Assembly (NCBI GenBank): GCA_000333855.2
Contig: CM007337.1
Span: 175,688 to 239,687, forward strand
From: Endotrypanum monterogeii
Lineage: Eukaryota > Euglenozoa > Kinetoplastea > Trypanosomatida > Trypanosomatidae
Reading direction: 5' to 3'
Length of the DNA stretch: 64,000 bases
In this document: in pieces, positions 60,947 through 64,000 of the stretch
How the letters are laid out: each line of letters starts with the position of its first letter
Numbering within the stretch: the stretch's first letter is position 1
The notes under the pieces: model-generated
Told to the model about the DNA's origin: nothing
The model's database searches: none
Seen by the model: only the letters and a program-made list of their open reading frames with translations
Translations under genes and position numbers: made by a program

Positions 60947-60982
60947 GGTGCCTATCCTTATGCCACCAAACCAGGTGGATGC

Positions 60983-61018
60983 CTGTACCAATGTTCAGCA
61001 GAAGGAAAAAGGAGGAGA
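60983..61018 (-). promoter_or_regulatory. Candidate trans-splice acceptor (Ca2+-ATPase gene)
   Basis: A sense tract (61001-61018) is followed by GGTACAG with AG at 60983-60984. The 36-nt leader has no AUG before 60946, and the ATG has a favourable A at -3. Confidence 0.55.
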
Positions 61019-61210
61019 CCTTTGTGATCACGACAATCGCGGAAAAAAAAACACGTGAGACAAATGCAAAACGGATGGAAGGTGCCACGACAGCACACAC
61101 AAAAAATAATAATAATAATAATAAATAAAGCGAGTAGCGGTTGAAAGAGCGGAGAAGCGCTGATCAGCTGAAGAAACTCCAGGTACGTGTGAATGTGTAT
61201 GTGTGTGAAT

Positions 61211-61251
<41 letters not shown>

Positions 61252-61277
61252 GAAAGAAAGGGAACAGCCACTGATGT

Positions 61278-61314
<37 letters not shown>

Positions 61315-61614
61315 NNNNNNNNNNNNNNNNNNNNNNNNNNNNNNNNNNNNNNNNNNNNNNNNNNNNNNNNNNNNNNNNNNNNNNNNNNNNNNNNNNNNNN
61401 NNNNNNNNNNNNNNNNNNNNNNNNNNNNNNNNNNNNNNNNNNNNNNNNNNNNNNNNNNNNNNNNNNNNNNNNNNNNNNNNNNNNNNNNNNNNNNNNNNNN
61501 NNNNNNNNNNNNNNNNNNNNNNNNNNNNNNNNNNNNNNNNNNNNNNNNNNNNNNNNNNNNNNNNNNNNNNNNNNNNNNNNNNNNNNNNNNNNNNNNNNNN
61601 NNNNNNNNNNNNNN
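61315..61614. other. Assembly gap (300 N)
   Basis: Exactly 300 undetermined bases lie inside what looks like one (TA)n region, since both flanks are TA repeats. Confidence 1.
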
Positions 61615-61648
<34 letters not shown>

Positions 61649-63909
61649 TTTTTTTTATTTTCTTTTTTATATGTAGATGTCAGTCTGCGTTGCGCAGTTC
61701 AAAATACGTAAGAGGATCGGTGAGGGAGTTGGGGGGAAAATGGGGGGGGGGGGGGAGGGGAGATGAACACAGGTGACTACAAAGAAATGAAAAAGAGGGC
61801 AGTGGGAAGGGAGTAGATAAGTAGATAAGAGGGGCCAACACATCCTACACAGACGTGCGTGCGTGTGTGTATAAGATGTGTACGTGTATGTGTGTACGTG
61901 TGTGTCTGTCTGTCTGTCTGTGTGTGAAATAGGATGAATGGATGTGTAGTAGTATGCCAACAGCGAAGATCTACAGAAAGGCGCAAGGATACTCCAGACA
62001 GCACACCAAAGGCGGCACTGTGCTACTCAGCGTAATACACATTGATTGCGCGTCGCCGCCATGGGAAGGAGGGAGAAAGAAAAGAAAAAAGAAGCACCCT
62101 CAAAGCCTCACCATATTGACTTCAACTACACAAACGTTAGGAGTTAAAAGGCGGAGAGGGGAGGGGAGAGGGGGAGGGGGAGGGGAGAGGAGGAGGGGGG
62201 GGGGGCAGATAAGCAGCACGTGGAAGCTGACAACCGCACTCCAGTTATCGTTGAAGTCATGCTCGGTACTCGGGCACCCCCACTCCCCCTGCCCATGACC
62301 AAACGCTATACACGCCTGCGGCTTCTCGCCGTAGCAACACCACAACCACTTCCACCTCCATCTGCATCTATAAGTATTCCTCTGATTTCTCAAGAAGTGT
62401 AGGTTCCCCCGTTACAGACAGGGGTCCCTGCTTGGGAGGGGGAGGTAGTGCTCTGGGGAATGACATGTGGACGGGCGAGGCATTAGAGAAAAAAATGTGC
62501 GCATGAACTACGAGAACCTATATAGCGTCAACACAGTGGTGCAGACATGAGCATATGCTCTGATGCCTACACGCACGTCATTGAAGGACACCCACAATAC
62601 TTCCTAAGAGCTAAAAAAAAACACCAGCCTCCATGTACACAAAAGCGAGGGGCGAGAAATGCAAACACGCACACAACCATAACCCAGCCAACCACGTATG
62701 TCCGAAAGAAAGAAAAAAAAAAGAGGGCTGCACCCGGGGTCAAGAGGAACGGGGAAGAAACAAACAGAAAATATAGGAAATTTGTGCATACACATACACA
62801 CACACACACACACCACGAACGGGTGTGTATGTCTGGATGGAGAAGGAGAAAGGGAGACACATCTCGTAAACAAATTAACAGCAACGAAAGAAGCTCTGCT
62901 ACAGGACAACAACAATGAAAAAAAAAAGAGCGCAGATACTTATTTCACTGACAAGGAGCAAAACAAAAGAAAGCGAGAGGTGGAGAGAAGTACAATGTGA
63001 CAGAGAAAGAGGCCGTGGGTGGCCAGGGCAGCGCGGGAGAGGCATCAATTGCATCTAAAACGAAGCTCAACAGAGATACAATAATCAGGAATGAGAAACT
63101 CATCGATAGGCGAAGACGCATATGTTCAATAAAAGAGTTCCCCTTCTCACTGAGGAAAAAAAAATCACAAGCACCAGAACTTTTTTTTAAAAAAATCGGT
63201 AGAAAAAAAAGAAACAAGCGAGGGGAAAATCTCGCCGACACGCGCAGCGTGCAGCTCTCACAGAGAAATGATACAATGAGGAAAAAAGTATGCACATTAT
63301 TATTATTATTATTATTATTATATACATATACATATATATGGTTTATTTAGCTGTTCACAAGAGCGCCTGAGCAGGATCAAGAATAAACCTTTCTTGTGTG
63401 TGCATTCGTGAATATTTTCTCTTTTTAAAAGAAAAGAGACTAAAAAAAAAATAACTGAAGCACACACACACACACACACACACACACATCGCACACACAC
63501 CAACAGGGAGAAGCCAACAACAACAAACAAAAAAAAAAAGGGCGAGGCGAGGAGAGAAATATTCACACAATCACAGTGATCAAGAAAAAAACAAGAAAAA
63601 AAAGACAATACGTGAGTATGGAAGGAGAAGAAAGAAAAGTAAAATGTGCAGCTGCACCGACGATTAATCACCAACACCCAGACACTGATCTGCAGATGGA
63701 GAGGTGGGAGAGAGTGGAGAGAGTAGAGGGGGGGGGGGGAGGGGAGGGGGAGGAAGACGAGCTTCCTGTGTGTATGTGTTCAAACAGAAAACCTCTCGAA
63801 TGTTAAGGGAAACTAATAAAAAAAAAAAAAGGAAAACTATAAATATGTCGCACCCTCCTGCGCATGCAAGACATATGTACGGTTTTACTTTCTCTGCACA
63901 GCGGAAGCA

Positions 63910-63999
63910 TCAGCTCGACCATTCGTACGGCCGCATGATACGGTGCCTTTGGATGCGGCCTTCGCTACTGGCCTCTTTGTCGAAGAGACCCTTAATGGT
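63910..63999 (-). CDS. 3' end of an unidentified CDS (partial)
   Basis: The minus strand has an open frame entering from the right edge for 29 codons to a TGA at 63910-63912. The peptide (TIKGLFDKEASSEGRIQRHR then IMRPYEWSS) is charged with aromatic residues and looks like a real C-terminus. About 72% of its codons end in G or C, against about half for the competing frame that also runs in from the edge. It fits the minus-strand order of the array. The family is not recognisable from so short a piece. Confidence 0.5.
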   Translation of the reverse strand, partial: TIKGLFDKEASSEGRIQRHRIMRPYEWSS

Positions 64000-64000
64000 T

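Larger units (their letters stand above)
60947..63909. other. Large spacer with a 300-N gap
   Basis: No convincing gene is seen. It holds (GT)n at 61216-61249, (TA)n at 61283-61309, the gap, (TA)n at 61615-61640, (TCTG)n at about 61905-61922, a purine-only G-rich tract at about 62150-62206, (CA)n at 62797-62813 and 63461-63488, and (ATT)8 at 63296-63320. The G-rich tract is a C-rich pyrimidine tract in the transcript. Positions about 62215-62400 have ordinary complexity. Confidence 0.6.

Noticed and set aside
61141..61776. 211-codon plus-strand frame spanning the 300-N gap
   Set aside because: It consists of microsatellite translation and undetermined bases only.

Overview
The window reads as nuclear DNA of a trypanosomatid protozoan, probably Leishmaniinae-like. 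All 13 convincing protein genes, plus a fragment at the right edge, lie on the minus strand with no strand switch in 64 kb. Every gene is intronless. Reading frames are GC-rich with long Ser/Pro/Ala-rich stretches. Spacers of 0.4 to 3.8 kb are full of (TA)n, (CA)n/(GT)n and homopolymer runs. In the sense (minus) direction the spacers are pyrimidine-rich, as expected where polycistronic RNA is processed by spliced-leader trans-splicing and polyadenylation. Transcription would run right to left. No tRNA, rRNA, CRISPR array or autonomous mobile element was recognised.

Genes in transcription order (right to left): the last codons of an unidentified CDS at the right edge; a P2B (plasma-membrane type) Ca2+-ATPase; a large kinesin-related protein with degenerate nucleotide-binding motifs; an ApaH-like phosphatase ending in a possible glycosomal signal; a coiled-coil protein; a small protein with a mitochondrial-type N-terminus; an RGG/RRM RNA-binding protein; the alternative clamp-loader subunit CTF18; a second coiled-coil protein; a putatively dually acylated MGC-start protein; two large disordered proteins; a PB1-domain MAP3K-like kinase; and a PhzF-fold protein with large insertions. 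The last 3.8 kb on the left has no gene. The genes are functionally unrelated, as is usual in trypanosomatid gene arrays, so there is no operon logic to infer.

Several usable start codons differ from the longest open frame, because the longest frames begin at GTG or TTG. I placed starts at the first in-frame ATG. For seven genes this is also the first AUG after a clear polypyrimidine-AG acceptor; for a further gene (the CTF18 gene) a weaker acceptor lies about 50 nt upstream.

There are two assembly gaps: 20 N at 28357-28376 and exactly 300 N at 61315-61614. Both sit in or beside (TA)n runs. The first is followed by a 65-bp near-perfect copy of coding sequence from the neighbouring coiled-coil gene, which suggests a local misassembly. 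The most interesting biology is the pseudo-kinesin, the ApaH-like phosphatase with a C-terminal SKV, the MGC-start protein, and recurring spacer motifs (poly-T/poly-G junctions, GC hairpins, and a shared upstream arrangement at the PhzF and kinase genes).
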